NCBI GenBank assembly: GCA_037447655.1
Contig: JBBHKE010001644.1
Location: forward strand, 1 to 64,000
Length of the DNA stretch: 64,000 nt
Source: Zygnema cylindricum
Lineage: Eukaryota; Streptophyta; Zygnematophyceae; Zygnematales; Zygnemataceae
Reading direction: 5' to 3'
The notes under the pieces are model-generated. The model was not told the DNA's origin, did no database searches, and was given only the letters and a program-made list of their open reading frames with translations. The translations under genes were made by a program, and so were the position numbers. How positions within the stretch are numbered: the first letter of the stretch is position 1; each line of letters starts with the position of its first letter. This document shows positions 1 through 10,982 of this stretch, in pieces.

Positions 1-1835
1 GCTCTCACCAAAAAAATTGTGGAAACCGTCTTTACTTTGCGATGTTTTTCGTTTTTTTGTGATACGTTGAGGACTACCGAAATCAACGTCATCACCGAGG
101 TCGTTTGCGAGTTCTTGAAGTTTGACCATTGCGCTTTCAATTTCGGTTTTCGATACCCCAATTATTTCAAGCTTTTGTTTTTGCCGGGGATCTAAGAGAG
201 CCGCGACAATATGATACTCATGAAGGCCCCACTTCGGTATTGCAAATTTCACAAAAAATTGTTTCAATTTTTGCAAGTTTAGGGAATCGGCGGGGTATTC
301 TTTTTCACCGTCATTGTCAGATGTTTTTCTTATCTTACAATGGTTATGGAGAGACGATAAATCAAACAAAACCAAATGTAAAGTTGGTTCTTTGAATTTT
401 CCAACTTTAGGGTCGCTTCTTGAAACCTTTCCAAAAATCGTATAAGTTTGGTAAAGTAAGTCTTATCGATACAAGCAAAAAGTATCAATTTATTTTTTGC
501 CTGAGCGATTGATCATATCTCATTGAATGCATCGTAAATACTCTTAAGCATTCGGAGCAAAGAATTCCACCGCGTTGCGTTTTCTTGTTTTAAAGTGTTT
601 TTCAAATGATTTTGTAAATTACTCTGTTTGAAAAACGTGACCAATGATTTACGCGCGTCAATTAGATCAAAATAATCAAGAACTTCCACATCGTATTTGC
701 CATTTTTGGAAGTTCCGCTCTTATTCAAGATCGTTGTCATAATTGTTGCAATTTTATGGTCCGCGCAGGGTATCCAAGTAAACATACTCAGTAGACCTTT
801 AGTCACACACATGTTAGAGCCACTACCAGGCACGACAACGCAAAGATCAAAATTGGACATTTCAAAATTGGTCAAACAATTTTTGAAAGCCGTTAAAACA
901 TTTTCCGCAACGTGTTTTTCCTTCGGAAAATGATTGACTTGAAGCGTCCGTGCATGAAGTTTAAATTCTTTGTCAACAAAATGAGCGGTTACTGACATGA
1001 ATGAAGTTATTTTTATCGTCTTGGTCCAAAGATCGGTTGTGAATGCGACAAAAATATTGTTATCATTATATTCTCTAAGTTTTGGGATGATCAAACTAGG
1101 AATATCTTTCGCAGAAGATATAATGTATTTTTTTACACTATTGATGGACGGGAGTAGTTAGTCGATGTCAACACTTTTGTTGGACGAAACACCAACATCA
1201 AACAATGCTTGACAAAATGCTTGAAAACCTGGGGAAAAGACAAAAAAAACAGTAAGAAAATATCATACAATTACTAACCCTAATTACTAAAGAAGGTTTC
1301 TACCGAAATGATTTTTTTTTTATGGAAAGACAAATAAAAATCAACATCATGACAAACTAAGCTCAAATATATTAATTTATGAATTAAACAAGTTATAATG
1401 ACATATACACTAAAGCCATCTTAAATATAATTTAAAATAAATCATACTTGAACCGTCGACTATCGAAAATGGTCGAAGGTCCTCACAACACATCAACGCC
1501 ACGATTTTCGCAAAATTTTTTTTGTCACTCGTTTTCGCCTCCGTTTTTGAAAGAAACTTGCGAAAAAGTCCTCTTGAATTATCCATGTCGGCCAAATCTA
1601 AACATGTGTGATTATTGATTGTTGAAGTACCGTTTGTTGACTTGTATTGATAAACTTTGAAACATGTATTACAAGCCACAAAACCTGCCCCCTTTACCAC
1701 GTATTTGTTTCATGTTTTAACTTCATAGACATGCCCAAATTTTTTCCAACAATTTGAAGTGGCCCTGCTTTCTTTCACTAGGTAATACTAAGAAATTTCA
1801 CCATTTTTTGATTTTCGAAGTTCGTTTTTTGATTG
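1..1835 (-). pseudogene. hAT-type transposase with BED zinc finger, broken and running off the left edge
   Basis: Read on the minus strand, the region starts with a BED-like zinc finger (WKKFGHVYEV then CNTCFKVY and NNHTC, about 1610-1760). It continues into a hAT/ZBED catalytic region with DLWT, VTAHFVD, a CADHK motif and TRWNSLLRML (about 540-1060). A clean GT-AG intron fits between exon ends 1448 and 1228 (donor gtatg, acceptor ccccag) and joins VDGS to SFQAF in frame. Two in-frame stops, a TGA near 1711 and a TAA at 1158-1160, suggest the copy is dead. The C-terminal part towards position 1 is further degraded and the dimerisation domain is not seen. The family cuts and pastes DNA with 8-bp target duplications. 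No terminal repeat was found. Family assignment is fairly sure; exact ends are not. Confidence 0.72.
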
Positions 1836-2196
1836 TAGTTTTAAGGGAAGCGAGGATGTTTTTCTCCATTTTAGTGTATGACTAAGTTTTGTTTGAATTG
1901 TGGTCGAGTTTCTTTAACTTAAATAGCAATTCAATTTATCGATTTATTGTTTGACACATGTGAGTACCCCAATAATTAAGACTAGTCGTGGGAAATTGAT
2001 GTAATAGTTTGATTTTCACTGATTTATTAACCAGTTATTGCTACATGCCACATGACATTGACATAATAATATAATATATTTGTGGAAACACGGTATAAAA
2101 TGCGTAATTAGCACTTTGCAATAATGTACGACGTATGAAAAAGCCAATAATTACGATTTGTCCCGTTCCCTAAGATTTGCGAAATGAATAGTGTAC
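1836..2196. other. AT-rich intergenic DNA
   Basis: I see no gene here. The stretch before 2197 contains a short sequence (about 2158-2195, tttgtcccgttcc then gatttgcgaaatgaatag) that recurs twice around 11357-11455, so it is part of a dispersed repeat. Confidence 0.4.
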
Positions 2197-2749
2197 TACA
2201 CCGCCAATCGTTATTAGCGTAGAAGTTTCTTTAGCGTGTATGAATAATTACCGTGGTTTACGGTAATTAAGAATTTGAAAATTTTGAAAAAAAACATACA
2301 TTCCAATTGTTTAATAATTCTCATTTGGGTCTTTGAAAAAAATAAATGTCGGTCGCAAACATGCTTTCACTAATATAGGTATTTGCACAAAATCTGACAA
2401 ATCGTACGTTCACACAGTCGAAACGTGGTTGTTGGACAAATATTTGCGAACGTGATATTTTACAGCCGGCTTTTATTCCCTTTTTATAGCGCATATTCTC
2501 ATGAGTGCGTGGTTACTAAAACTCATTAAATATACTTTTTCACTTAAAAAGGTATAATTTTGTAAGGTCTGATACATACCGTACACCACGCAGTTTAACC
2601 GACAACGTACTTTCGTTTTGTGAGGTACTTGGAACATAACCCTAAATGGCGTACAGAAAATAATAAAATAAGCTACGCTATTGGAGAATAAACAAAAGAA
2701 AAGCGAGACGAAATTAGCGTACACTATGCTAATAGCGATTGGTGGTGTA
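2197..2749. mobile_element. MITE of the TACACC family (copy 1)
   Basis: A 553-bp non-coding element with inverted ends: TACACCGCCAATCG followed by TTATTAGCGTAG on the left, and its near reverse complement CTAATAGCGATTGG then TGGTGTA on the right. No transposase is encoded. The internal sequence recurs inverted in the copy at 13132-13685. The ends begin and finish with TA, compatible with a TA target duplication as in Tc1/mariner-derived (Stowaway-like) MITEs, though the assignment is inference. Confidence 0.72.
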
Positions 2750-3012
2750 CCGTGTTAGAATTATGACACTTTTTCGCATAGATGTCCGATTCCTACGGAT
2801 TTGGACTTTTTTCCGAAAACAACGTAGTATTCGCGTGTTTCGTAAATTTTGTAAATTTCGTACGTCTCATATTGTACGGAAATTGTACGGACATAAAAAA
2901 AAATTAAACACGTTGCTTCATTTGCGCGCTTGTATTTTTTATCTATCCTCCTCCACTATGTCATCAGAAGGAAGCCGTCGTTGGAAACGCCATAAATTTT
3001 GCCGCTCGCCGC
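2750..3012. mobile_element. Truncated second MITE type, right end only
   Basis: From about 2915 to 3012 this matches the right half of the small element at 10983-11186: ttcatttgcgcg, then ccactNTGTCATCAGAAGG, then GCCGCTCGCCGC. The copia element A inserted precisely at the GCCGC of this end, so the repeat served as target. The part before 2915 has no recognisable content apart from several GTACGG-type words. Confidence 0.5.
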
Positions 3013-4067
3013 TGTTGAAATTTATAGATTTCTAGTGTATTCCTAGGTTTAAATATGTTTTACAAAAGGAAAAGAAAAAGGACGGACAGCCAGCCTCCAC
3101 CTCCGCTCTCTAGCTCCCATATTTGTTGTAGTCACTGAAGGTAAGAGAGAGAGGTTGATCCATGGCTGCCTTAGTTCAACAGCTATTTTTAGTAGGTTAC
3201 TAAAAATATTTTTAGTAGGTTACTAAAATTATACTTGACGGACCAGAGATTTGATCCCGGTACCTGCGGTTCGTCAAGTTGATCGGTAGCGGTCAGCTTT
3301 ATCCTAATAGACTAGGACCAATGCTAAGTGCTATGGTATGTGATAGATATATATTTAGTTCGGGTGGATAAAATTCATTTTACTAGAACTGTATACGGCG
3401 TACATAGATCCAGTTTTATAAAGTACATCGTACGACACTAATTCAAAACGGATACCACGCATTTTATTTCGACATCGGAACAAATGTCGCGCAAGTATTT
3501 ATCACGGCTAAGATTGAGTTTCGCATAAAATCCAACGGCGCACATCATCGCCGAAACCCTTGAGTGGTCACTTTGGCGTTTTGTGACGTGGCATGACCTG
3601 GAGCCACATGGAGAGATGACATTCGGTCATAGGAATTGCGAGGAACGTACGGACGAGTGAAAAGAGGACACGCGTCCACTTAATAGCCTTGTCGTACATA
3701 GGCCGTACAAAAGGTACATCGGCAGTAGTACTTTTCTGTACGATACAATAATCTGATTGGTCCGTACTTCAGTAGATAGGAGTTATTAGAGAGAATCAGG
3801 ACTTAGAAAATTTTGGTAGGTAGTCACCTCTCCCTTTGAGAGTTTGTACAAATTGGCATTTTTACTGCCTCATAACTTATCGGCTAGTTGGCCGTTTTCA
3901 GTGATTTTTTTTGCTACGGACTCAAGGGAGTCGAAGCTGCATAGGGGTGCAGTCAAATTCTCAGTTGGCCTTCTTGGGCAGAAGTGGTCGTGGCTTAAAG
4001 TGGGTTAATTAAATACTATCTAGAGGTTTCTTGTATTCTGTAGTTCAATGGAGGACACAGAATTGCA
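3013..4067 (+). repeat. 5' LTR of element A, carrying the gag start codon
   Basis: Begins TGTTGAAATT and ends AATTGCA (TG...CA). The borders are fixed by the GCCGC target duplication and by comparison with the 3' LTR. Inside, in order: a tRNA-like antisense module (about 3236-3320), an ACGT-core site TGACGTGGCA at 3584-3593, and the position of the TATA box, read TACAAAT here (about 3847) where solo LTR B and element D have TATAAAT. The gag ATG lies at 4048-4050, twenty bases before the LTR ends, so the R-U5 part doubles as leader and start of coding sequence. Confidence 0.92.
3584..3611 (+). promoter_or_regulatory. Paired ACGT-core (bZIP/G-box type) sites in the LTR
   Basis: TGACGTGGCA at 3584-3593 is followed ten bases later by GCCACATGG, which reads GCCACGTGG in the 3' LTR (8982-8990). 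The pair recurs in LTR B (15098-15107 and 15117-15125) and, inverted, in both LTRs of C. ACGT-core sites bind plant bZIP and bHLH factors, so stress-linked LTR transcription is plausible but inferred. Confidence 0.5.
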
Positions 4068-7000
4068 GGTTATGGGCCCACCCTCTAGGGTGCCCACCTT
4101 TAATGGATCTCGGTTCATCTATTGGGAAGCCATGATGATGGGAGCTTTGTGTGAAAAACGATACTGGGGTATCGTCAGTGGACAAGTGAAACGTCCACCT
4201 TCGGAAACTCCACCAGGATTTGGGTGAGTCAAGTTTTCTGCAACAACGGCTGCCTCAGCGGAGGAGGCACATGATGGGGACAGCAGTGTGTACGAAAAGG
4301 AAAAAAGGAAGGAGACACCCCTCACTCCTATTGCCACATTATCGGGAGCGACGACCGTGAAAACTGTGGAGAACGATACTCAAATGTGGGAGGATGTAAA
4401 CATGGCTGCCAAGAACTTCATTCTGAGGCACCTCACTTAAGGTTTGGCCACTCTTCATCTTCACATTTACAAGGCCGAGGAGTTGTGGGAGAGTTTAGTG
4501 GAGATTAATAGAGCTGGAACTATTCAGGAGCTCCAGTTGGCTGAGCAAAAGCTATTGAGTTACACTTACAAAAGAGGAAAGATGTTAGATTACTGTAATG
4601 ACCTTTCTTGTTTGTATATGGAAATGGAAAGTGCCGGGTGGACAGGTACAATGAAAATGAAAGTTAACACCCTTATCATGAAATTACCATATGAGTTCGA
4701 AAACATAGTGTACCGAGTACAGGGAATGCCTGATAATTCATGGAAATGGAACACAGTAGTCAGGATGATACTTGTGCAGGAAAACACAATGGAGATTAGG
4801 AGAGGAGGAAAGAGCATTCAAGCTCTAGCAGCAGGAGGGGACCGATGGGGGAAGGACCCGAAGAAACCTTATAGAGGGGAAAGAGATCATTTTGGGGGAC
4901 AGAGGCCCCCAAAAGGTCTTTGTCACTATTGCAAAAAGCCGGGACACTTTATTGCAGATTGTGTCAAGCTATCAGAGCTGAGGCTCGAAGAGAACCGTGG
5001 AGGAGGTTCTTCCGGAGGGAAGAAAAAGGCACTTGTGGTTACAAAAGTGTCAGGAGAAACCGAGGATGAGTCCTCTGAGGAGGATGGGGAGCTTCTTCTT
5101 GACGAGAGTCTAGAGGAGAAGGAGATCCCTCGGAGGCAGAAGTGTGCCCTTGGAGCAATTCGGGAAGCTCCACAGGAAGGATGGATCATCGACTCAGGTG
5201 CATCCATGCATATGTGTCGTGATAAAGAACTCTTCACTAAGCTAAGAAAGATTCCTACTGTAGAGATAGAGTATGGGGATGGGAGAGTGGTTACTACAGA
5301 TCTAGTGGGATCAGTAGATCTGAAAGTCTTAGTGGAGGGTAAGACTTCTATACTTACATTCTCACATGTACTCTACATTCCTTAGCTGAGTAAAAATCTT
5401 GTCTCTACGTCTGTGTTAGATGACAAAGAGTTTGATACCTTCACCAGAAAGGGAGTCTTTACAGCTAAGTATGGGGATGAAGTTTACTTCACGGCAGATA
5501 ACGGTAGCCAAGGAATGTTTTGGCTTAACCTGAGTAATGAAAAGTAGAATGCTTATTATGTTGGTGTTCCTAAGATGATGATTTGGCATAAGCGGTTGGG
5601 ACATGTGCATTTTGATAGGTTGAGGGAAATGAAAAAGCTTGGGGTAGTAGATGGCATTCAGTTTGGGGATAATGAAATGATGGATGATTGTAGCGGTTGT
5701 GTTCAAGGTAAGGCTCACAAACTTCCCTTTCCCAAAGCCGCCACATATAGAAATGAGAAAGTGTTAGATTTGGTCCACATAGATATTTGGGGACCCGCAA
5801 AAGTACCTTCGGTTGGAGGAAATAGGTTTATGATGACAATAACCGATGACTAGTCTAGATACTCTAAAGTCTTCTTTCTGAAAACAAAGTCTGAAGCGTC
5901 AACTTACTTCAAAGAATATAAAGCTTGGAGTGAGAAGTTGCATGAAACCCCCATTAAGAGGATAAGGAGTGATAATGGGGGGGAATATACCTCTAACCAG
6001 TTTGAGGAATATTTGAGAGATGACGGAGTGCAGCACCAGAAAACTGTACCATATAACCCGGAACAAAATGGGGTAGCTGAGAGGTTGAATCGAACACTAG
6101 GAGATAGTGTATGCAGTATGTTGGCAGACAAGAAAATAGGAAAGAGATTTTGGGCAGAAGCAATGAACTGTGCCAACTACATTAAAAATAGAGTCTTTAT
6201 CTCAGCTGTAAAGGGAGTGACACCTTATGAGAGATGGGTTGGAAGGAAACCAGATATCTCACACCTTAAAGTATTTGGTAGCAAAGATTACAGTCTTGAC
6301 ACGGATAGGAAAAACTGGAAACTATATGCTAAGGGAAAACCTAGATACTTTGTGGGATATGATGAGAATGTTAAGGGATATAGAGTCTATGACTTAGCAA
6401 AGAAAGATATCATTCTGGTCAAACACTTAGTTGTCATAGATGAAGGAAAGTCATTTGACCCGTTCAAATATACAAAAAAGATAAGGATCAGATTTGAGTC
6501 CGAAAGTGATGAGAATTTGGTCGTTCCCGAAAGGGACATGAGTGAAACAATGATTACAAATTCAGGGGAGATCGAAGATACAGGAGACTCACCGGAAACC
6601 TCACATACTCCTATGGACTTCGAGGAGATAGAAGAAGCGCGACAAGAACCGGTTTTCATGGACAAGGGAGCCAATGAGATAGTGAGAAGAAATCGAAGAC
6701 TTCCATCCATTCCAGCTTCGGAGTTTGAGGGAGGAAGGAGGAGCAGCAAAAAGATACAGGAAAAACAAGATGCCCATAAGGTAACTAAGCTTTCTCACCC
6801 AGATGAGCCTCAGTCTTACTTAGAGGCAGTGAATAGTCTAGAGAAAGAAAGATGGATTAGAGCCATAAATGATGAGATGGCTTCTATCATGGAAGCAAAT
6901 ACTTGGGAACTAGCGAATTGCCCTCCAGACAGAAAATCTATTGGATGTATATGGGTATTTAAACTAAAACTGAACCCAGATAATATAATTGAGAGGTATA

Positions 7001-8394
7001 AGGCTCGATTGGTAGCGAAGGGGTTCACCCAAAAAGAGGGGATTGACTATGAGGAGACCTTTGCTCCAGTTGTTCGGTTCCCATTGGTAAGGATTCTCCT
7101 CAGTCTGGCCGCAGCGGAAGACATGGAAATACACCAGATGGACATTAAGACTGCTTTTCTTAATGGTGAGTTAGAGGAAGAAATTTTTATGAGGCAACTG
7201 GAGGGGTTTGTGGAAGAAGGAAAAGAGAGCAAAGTCTGCGGGCTCATAAAGTCCTTATATGGACTGAAACAGGCTCCCCGATAGTGGAATAAGAAACTAG
7301 ATGAGTTTCTCACTGATGTGGGATACATCCGAATCAGCTCTGACCATTCTATCTATATGTTTGAAGATGAGAATGGTGTCATTTTTATTGCAATTTATGT
7401 GGATGATCTGCTTCTGTTAAGTAAGTCTTTGGAGAATATCAATAGGCTAAAGAAAGATCTTAGGGGCAGATTTGATATGAAGGATTTAGGGGAGGCAAAA
7501 TATATTTTGGGGATCCAAATGGAGAGAGATAGGGGGAAGAAGATTATCAGACTTACTCAGAAAGAAGCAATAGGTAATATGCTTGAGAAATTCCAGATGG
7601 AAAATGCTAACAGTTGTACCACTCCCATGGACTTGAAAAAAGTAAGTGATGGGAGTGTAGAAGGAGGAGTGATGATCTTAGACGATCAGATGAGTCCAGA
7701 GGAGAGAGAGTTCATGAAGTCTATCCCTTATTGACAGGTCGTAGGTAGCTTAATCTATTTTATGAACTGTACTAGGCTGGACATAGCGGCAACAGTTGGA
7801 GTACTCAGTAGGAGTCTTAATGATCATATGAAAAGAGACTGGGAGGCAGCTAAGAGAGTCATGAGATATCTGGTTGGAACCAAAGAATTATGGTTGCATT
7901 TGGGAGGGGAGCAGAGTGATATCACCACTTGGAGTGACGCCGGTTATGGGGATGCACCTATGAGAAGATGCACTTCTGGATATGTTTTGTATGTGGGGGG
8001 AGGTGCTTACTGTTCGAGCAGTAAGCAACAAAAGGTGGTTGCTCAGTCTACTATGGAGGCTGAATATATGGTGTCTTGTTCTACTGTAAAAGAACTAATG
8101 TGGGTGAAATCATTGTTACAAGAACTGGGATTTTTGAAGGAGGGAGTGCATGAAATCTTTTGCGATAACCAAGCTGCAATTGCAATTGCAGCCAATCCAA
8201 ACACCATTTCAAAGCAAAACATATGGATATAAGATTAAGCTACGTAAGAGAAAAAGTTGAAAATAAAATTTTAAATCTTGTGTATAGATCTGATGAAGAA
8301 ATGGTGGCTGACATGATGACCAAACCTGTGCCCTCTCCTAAACTAAAATATTGTCGGGAAAAATGCGCGTTGAAAGAAAAATTAAAATTAGACT
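4048..8394 (+). pseudogene. gag-pol polyprotein of element A, interrupted by stops
   Basis: From ATG 4048 one frame runs through Gag, a CX2CX4HX4C zinc knuckle (4921-4962), a protease with DSGAS (about 5191), the HHCC and DDE integrase (IDIWG near 5785, SDNGGEY near 5968, QNGVAERLNRT near 6064), reverse transcriptase with YVDDLL (about 7396) and RNase H. Stops sit at 4225, 4438, 5383, 5545, 5851, 7282 and 7732, all in that frame. A one-base loss near 8198 shifts the last part, giving a TAA at 8230 in the old frame. Against copy C, five of the seven nonsense changes are C-to-T or G-to-A transitions. No frame change separates gag from pol, so the ancestor made one polyprotein. It ends just before the polypurine tract. 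Confidence 0.93.
4068..4082 (+). promoter_or_regulatory. Primer-binding site matching the initiator tRNA-Met anticodon arm
   Basis: GGTTATGGGCCCACC follows the LTR end directly. It is the reverse complement of the eukaryotic initiator tRNA-Met segment running from the anticodon stem through the CAU anticodon loop. This is the internal, half-tRNA priming mode known for Drosophila copia and Volvox Osser, instead of the usual 3'-CCA end. The same 15 bases occur in element C. The site is translated inside gag as V-M-G-P-P. Confidence 0.85.
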
Positions 8395-8396
8395 AG

Positions 8397-8409
8397 AAAA
8401 TAAGGGGAG
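8397..8409 (+). promoter_or_regulatory. Polypurine tract of element A
   Basis: A purine run ending AAGGGGAG, with a single T interruption, directly precedes the 3' LTR start at 8410. It is where plus-strand DNA synthesis would begin. The equivalent in element C is 17101-17113 on the minus strand. Confidence 0.8.
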
Positions 8410-9456
8410 TGTTGAAATTTATAGATTTCTATAGTATTTTCTTGGTTTAAATATGTTTTATAAAAGGAAAAGAAAAAAGACGGACAGCTTGCCTCCACCT
8501 CCGCTCTCTAGCTCCCATACTTTTTGTAGTCATTGAAGGTAAGAGAGAGAGGTTGATCCATGGATGCCTTAGTTCAACAGATAGCTACTTTTAGTAGGTT
8601 ACTAAAAATATACTTGACGGACCAGAGATTTGATCCCGGTACCTGCGGTTCATCAAGTTGACCGGTAGCGGTCAGCTTTATCCTAATAGACTAGGACCAA
8701 TGCTAAGTGCTATGGTATGTGATAGATATATATTTAGTTCGGGTGGATAAAAGTCATTTAACTAGAACTGTATACGGCATACATAGATTCAGTTTTATAA
8801 AGTACGTCGTACGACGCTAATTCAAAACGGATACCATGCATTTTATTTCGACATCGGAACAAATGTCGCGCAAGTATTTATTACGTCTAAGATTGCGTTT
8901 CACATAAAATCCAACGGCGCACATCATCTCCAAAATCCCGGAGTGGTCACTTTGGCGTTTTGTGACGTGGCATGACCTAGAGCCACGTGGAGAGATGACA
9001 TTCGGTCATAGGAATTCCGAGGAATTCATAGGAACGTACCGACGAGTGAAAAGCGGACACGCGTCCACTTAATAGCCTTGTCGTACATAGGCCGTACAAA
9101 AGGTACATCGGCAGTAGTACTTTTGTGTACGATACAGTAATCTGATTGGTCCGTACTTCAGTAGATAGGAGTTATTAGAGAGAATCAGGACTTAGAAAAT
9201 TTTGGTAGGTAGTCACCTCTCCCTTTGAGAGTTTGTACAAATTGGCATTTTTACTGCCTCATAACTTATCGGCTGGTTGGCCGTTTTCAGTGATTTTTTT
9301 TGCTACGGACTCAAGGGAGTCCACGCTACACAGGGGTGCAGTCAAATTGTCAGGTTGCTTTCTTGGGCAGAAGTGGTCGTGGCTTAAAGTGGGTTAGTTA
9401 AATACTATCTAGAGGCTTCCTGTATTCTGTAGTCCAATGGAGGACACATAATTGCA
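8410..9456 (+). repeat. 3' LTR of element A
   Basis: Matches the 5' LTR throughout, with scattered substitutions and indels, for example one fewer copy of a short TTTAGTAGGTTACTAAAA repeat near 8590. It again ends ...CCAATGGAGGACACATAATTGCA, so it also carries the gag start codon at 9437-9439. It is followed by GCCGC, the target duplication. Confidence 0.93.
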
Positions 9457-9461
9457 GCCGC

Positions 9462-9681
9462 TACACCGTGCATCGCTATTTGGGTTAATACTATTTTCGT
9501 CACTTAAAACTTTGTTTCTACGTGCACGTTTTTCCGACAGTTGATCGACGGTCGCTATTGAAATAAATGTTTGCTCACCTCTAAACAGGCGGTCTCTAAT
9601 CAAAAATCAGAAAAGTGTGTACGGTAAAAAGTTGTTTTAAGTAAAGAAAAAACATAAACGATAATAGCGATACACGGTGTA
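9462..9681. mobile_element. Short MITE of the TACACC family (copy 2)
   Basis: About 220 bp between TACACCGTGCATCGC and GCGATACACGGTGTA. It abuts the right target duplication of element A, so element A inserted beside or into its end. No coding capacity. Its right end resembles the orphan end near 25290-25316. Confidence 0.65.
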
Positions 9682-9728
9682 GTTCGTTGAACTTTTCAAA
9701 AGTTTTGTTTCATATGCGGGTGCGTATT

Positions 9729-10972
9729 TGAAATTCTATGGGTTCCATTGCCCACAGAATTTGCAGATCCAAATAAGCTAATCTAGATAGTGCCAACTCC
9801 AAGTTGATATAAACCCAAATGAATGATCCCTTGACAATTAGAACCCCAATACACCTTCATCCCTGTGAAGAGAAGACCTTCTGTGTACTCAGTTCCACCA
9901 CAGAATGCAAAGCTTGAATATGTGTTTTGGACAACATTCCCCACTTTGACTTTCCCACTGAATAAGTGACACCCTGGCACGCAAATACTCTCACCGACTA
10001 CACCCCTGTGTATCTTGGACTCTCTTAAGTCCGCAGCAAAAATAATCACTGAATTTGCTCACCCGAGCATTAAGTTATGGGTGGTCAAAGATGACCTTTA
10101 TAGTTACAAGCTCTCTTAGAGAGAGGTACCTAAATATCACTAAGTCTTGGTCTGCCTACTCACGACTACCTACTACTAAACCCTAGTTCAATAGGAACAC
10201 TGTATATTACAAGAAGGTACATTGAGGGATGTACTTATTGTACGACCATTGTACGACAAGGCCTACAAGGTGACGCCTGTCAAATCGGAAGTCATGGTTC
10301 TTCCTCCCATCTTTTCCAACGTCTAATGATGTGGTGCCACGTGGCACACCGCGCCGCTATGTCCAAAGGCCGCCAAATATTCACTCCGGTTGTCGGCGGT
10401 GACAACGTCCATTCGATCAAGTATTTTATACGGTTGGATTCGCGTCCGTGAACGCCCGTCGTTTATATGTGCCGTTTCGGCAATTTGGTAGTTTAGATGA
10501 AAGTTCTGCAGCGTAATTGTTTATTAATCTTTGAAACCGTCAAGTGTATTTCGTTAATGCCTTGTTGGATAAGGCATACCACTACAAACATTTCCATAGA
10601 CCCTGGTTCAAATCTGGTCCAGAGCAGCTTCTGGTTATTTGTTATTTGTTTAGAATTCTATACTTGTATCTTTATAAATAGCTATTGTACCGTACGTATT
10701 CTATCGTTGACTCTAAGCTATAGGCTAAAGCTTACGGCTATTAAGGATGGTAGGTATCAGGATCAAATCCTGATTCTGGCTGTCAATTTTTGGTACAAAC
10801 TATGAATCAGCCTATCCTCTTTAGATTGCCATGGCTCTAGCTCTCTCTCTGGTCTTCAGTGACTGCAACAAGTATGGGGACCGGAGAGAGTTGAGCGAGA
10901 AGCAGGCTGCCTTTGCTGACTCACTCTATTTATTTTTCCAATACAGACCTAGAAAATACATAAAATTCAACA
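9729..10972 (-). mobile_element. Solo LTR G, of the element D family
   Basis: In minus orientation it runs from TGTTGAATTT (near 10972) to CAAATTTCA-type sequence at 9729. It is flanked by a perfect GTATT target duplication (9724-9728 and 10973-10977). No internal region or second LTR is present, so LTR-LTR recombination removed the body. The interior has the tRNA-like module (about 10715-10792, sense on plus). It is longer than the D LTRs, partly because it holds an extra tRNA-like insert at 10549-10625. Confidence 0.9.
10549..10625 (+). mobile_element. tRNA-like (SINE-type) insert within solo LTR G
   Basis: Contains an A-box-like TGCCTTGTTGGATAAGGC and a B-box-like GGTTCAAATCT about 35 bases further on, the spacing of internal Pol III promoters. 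The D-arm-like GCCTT/AAGGC pairing resembles arginine-type tRNAs. The module is absent at this position in D and F. It could be a SINE head or a decayed tRNA copy; borders are not resolved. Confidence 0.5.
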
Positions 10973-10982
10973 GTATTTTTAT

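Larger units (their letters stand above)
3013..9456 (+). mobile_element. Complete Ty1/copia LTR retrotransposon, element A
   Basis: A full-length element: 5' LTR 3013-4067, primer-binding site 4068-4082, gag-pol 4048-8394, polypurine tract just before 8410 and 3' LTR 8410-9456. It is bounded by a perfect 5-bp target duplication GCCGC at 3008-3012 and 9457-9461. Domain order is Gag, zinc knuckle, protease, integrase, reverse transcriptase, RNase H, which is the copia order. Nonsense codons and one frameshift make it non-autonomous. Elements C and solo LTR B belong to the same family by their TGTTGAAAT LTR start and shared LTR interior. Confidence 0.95.
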
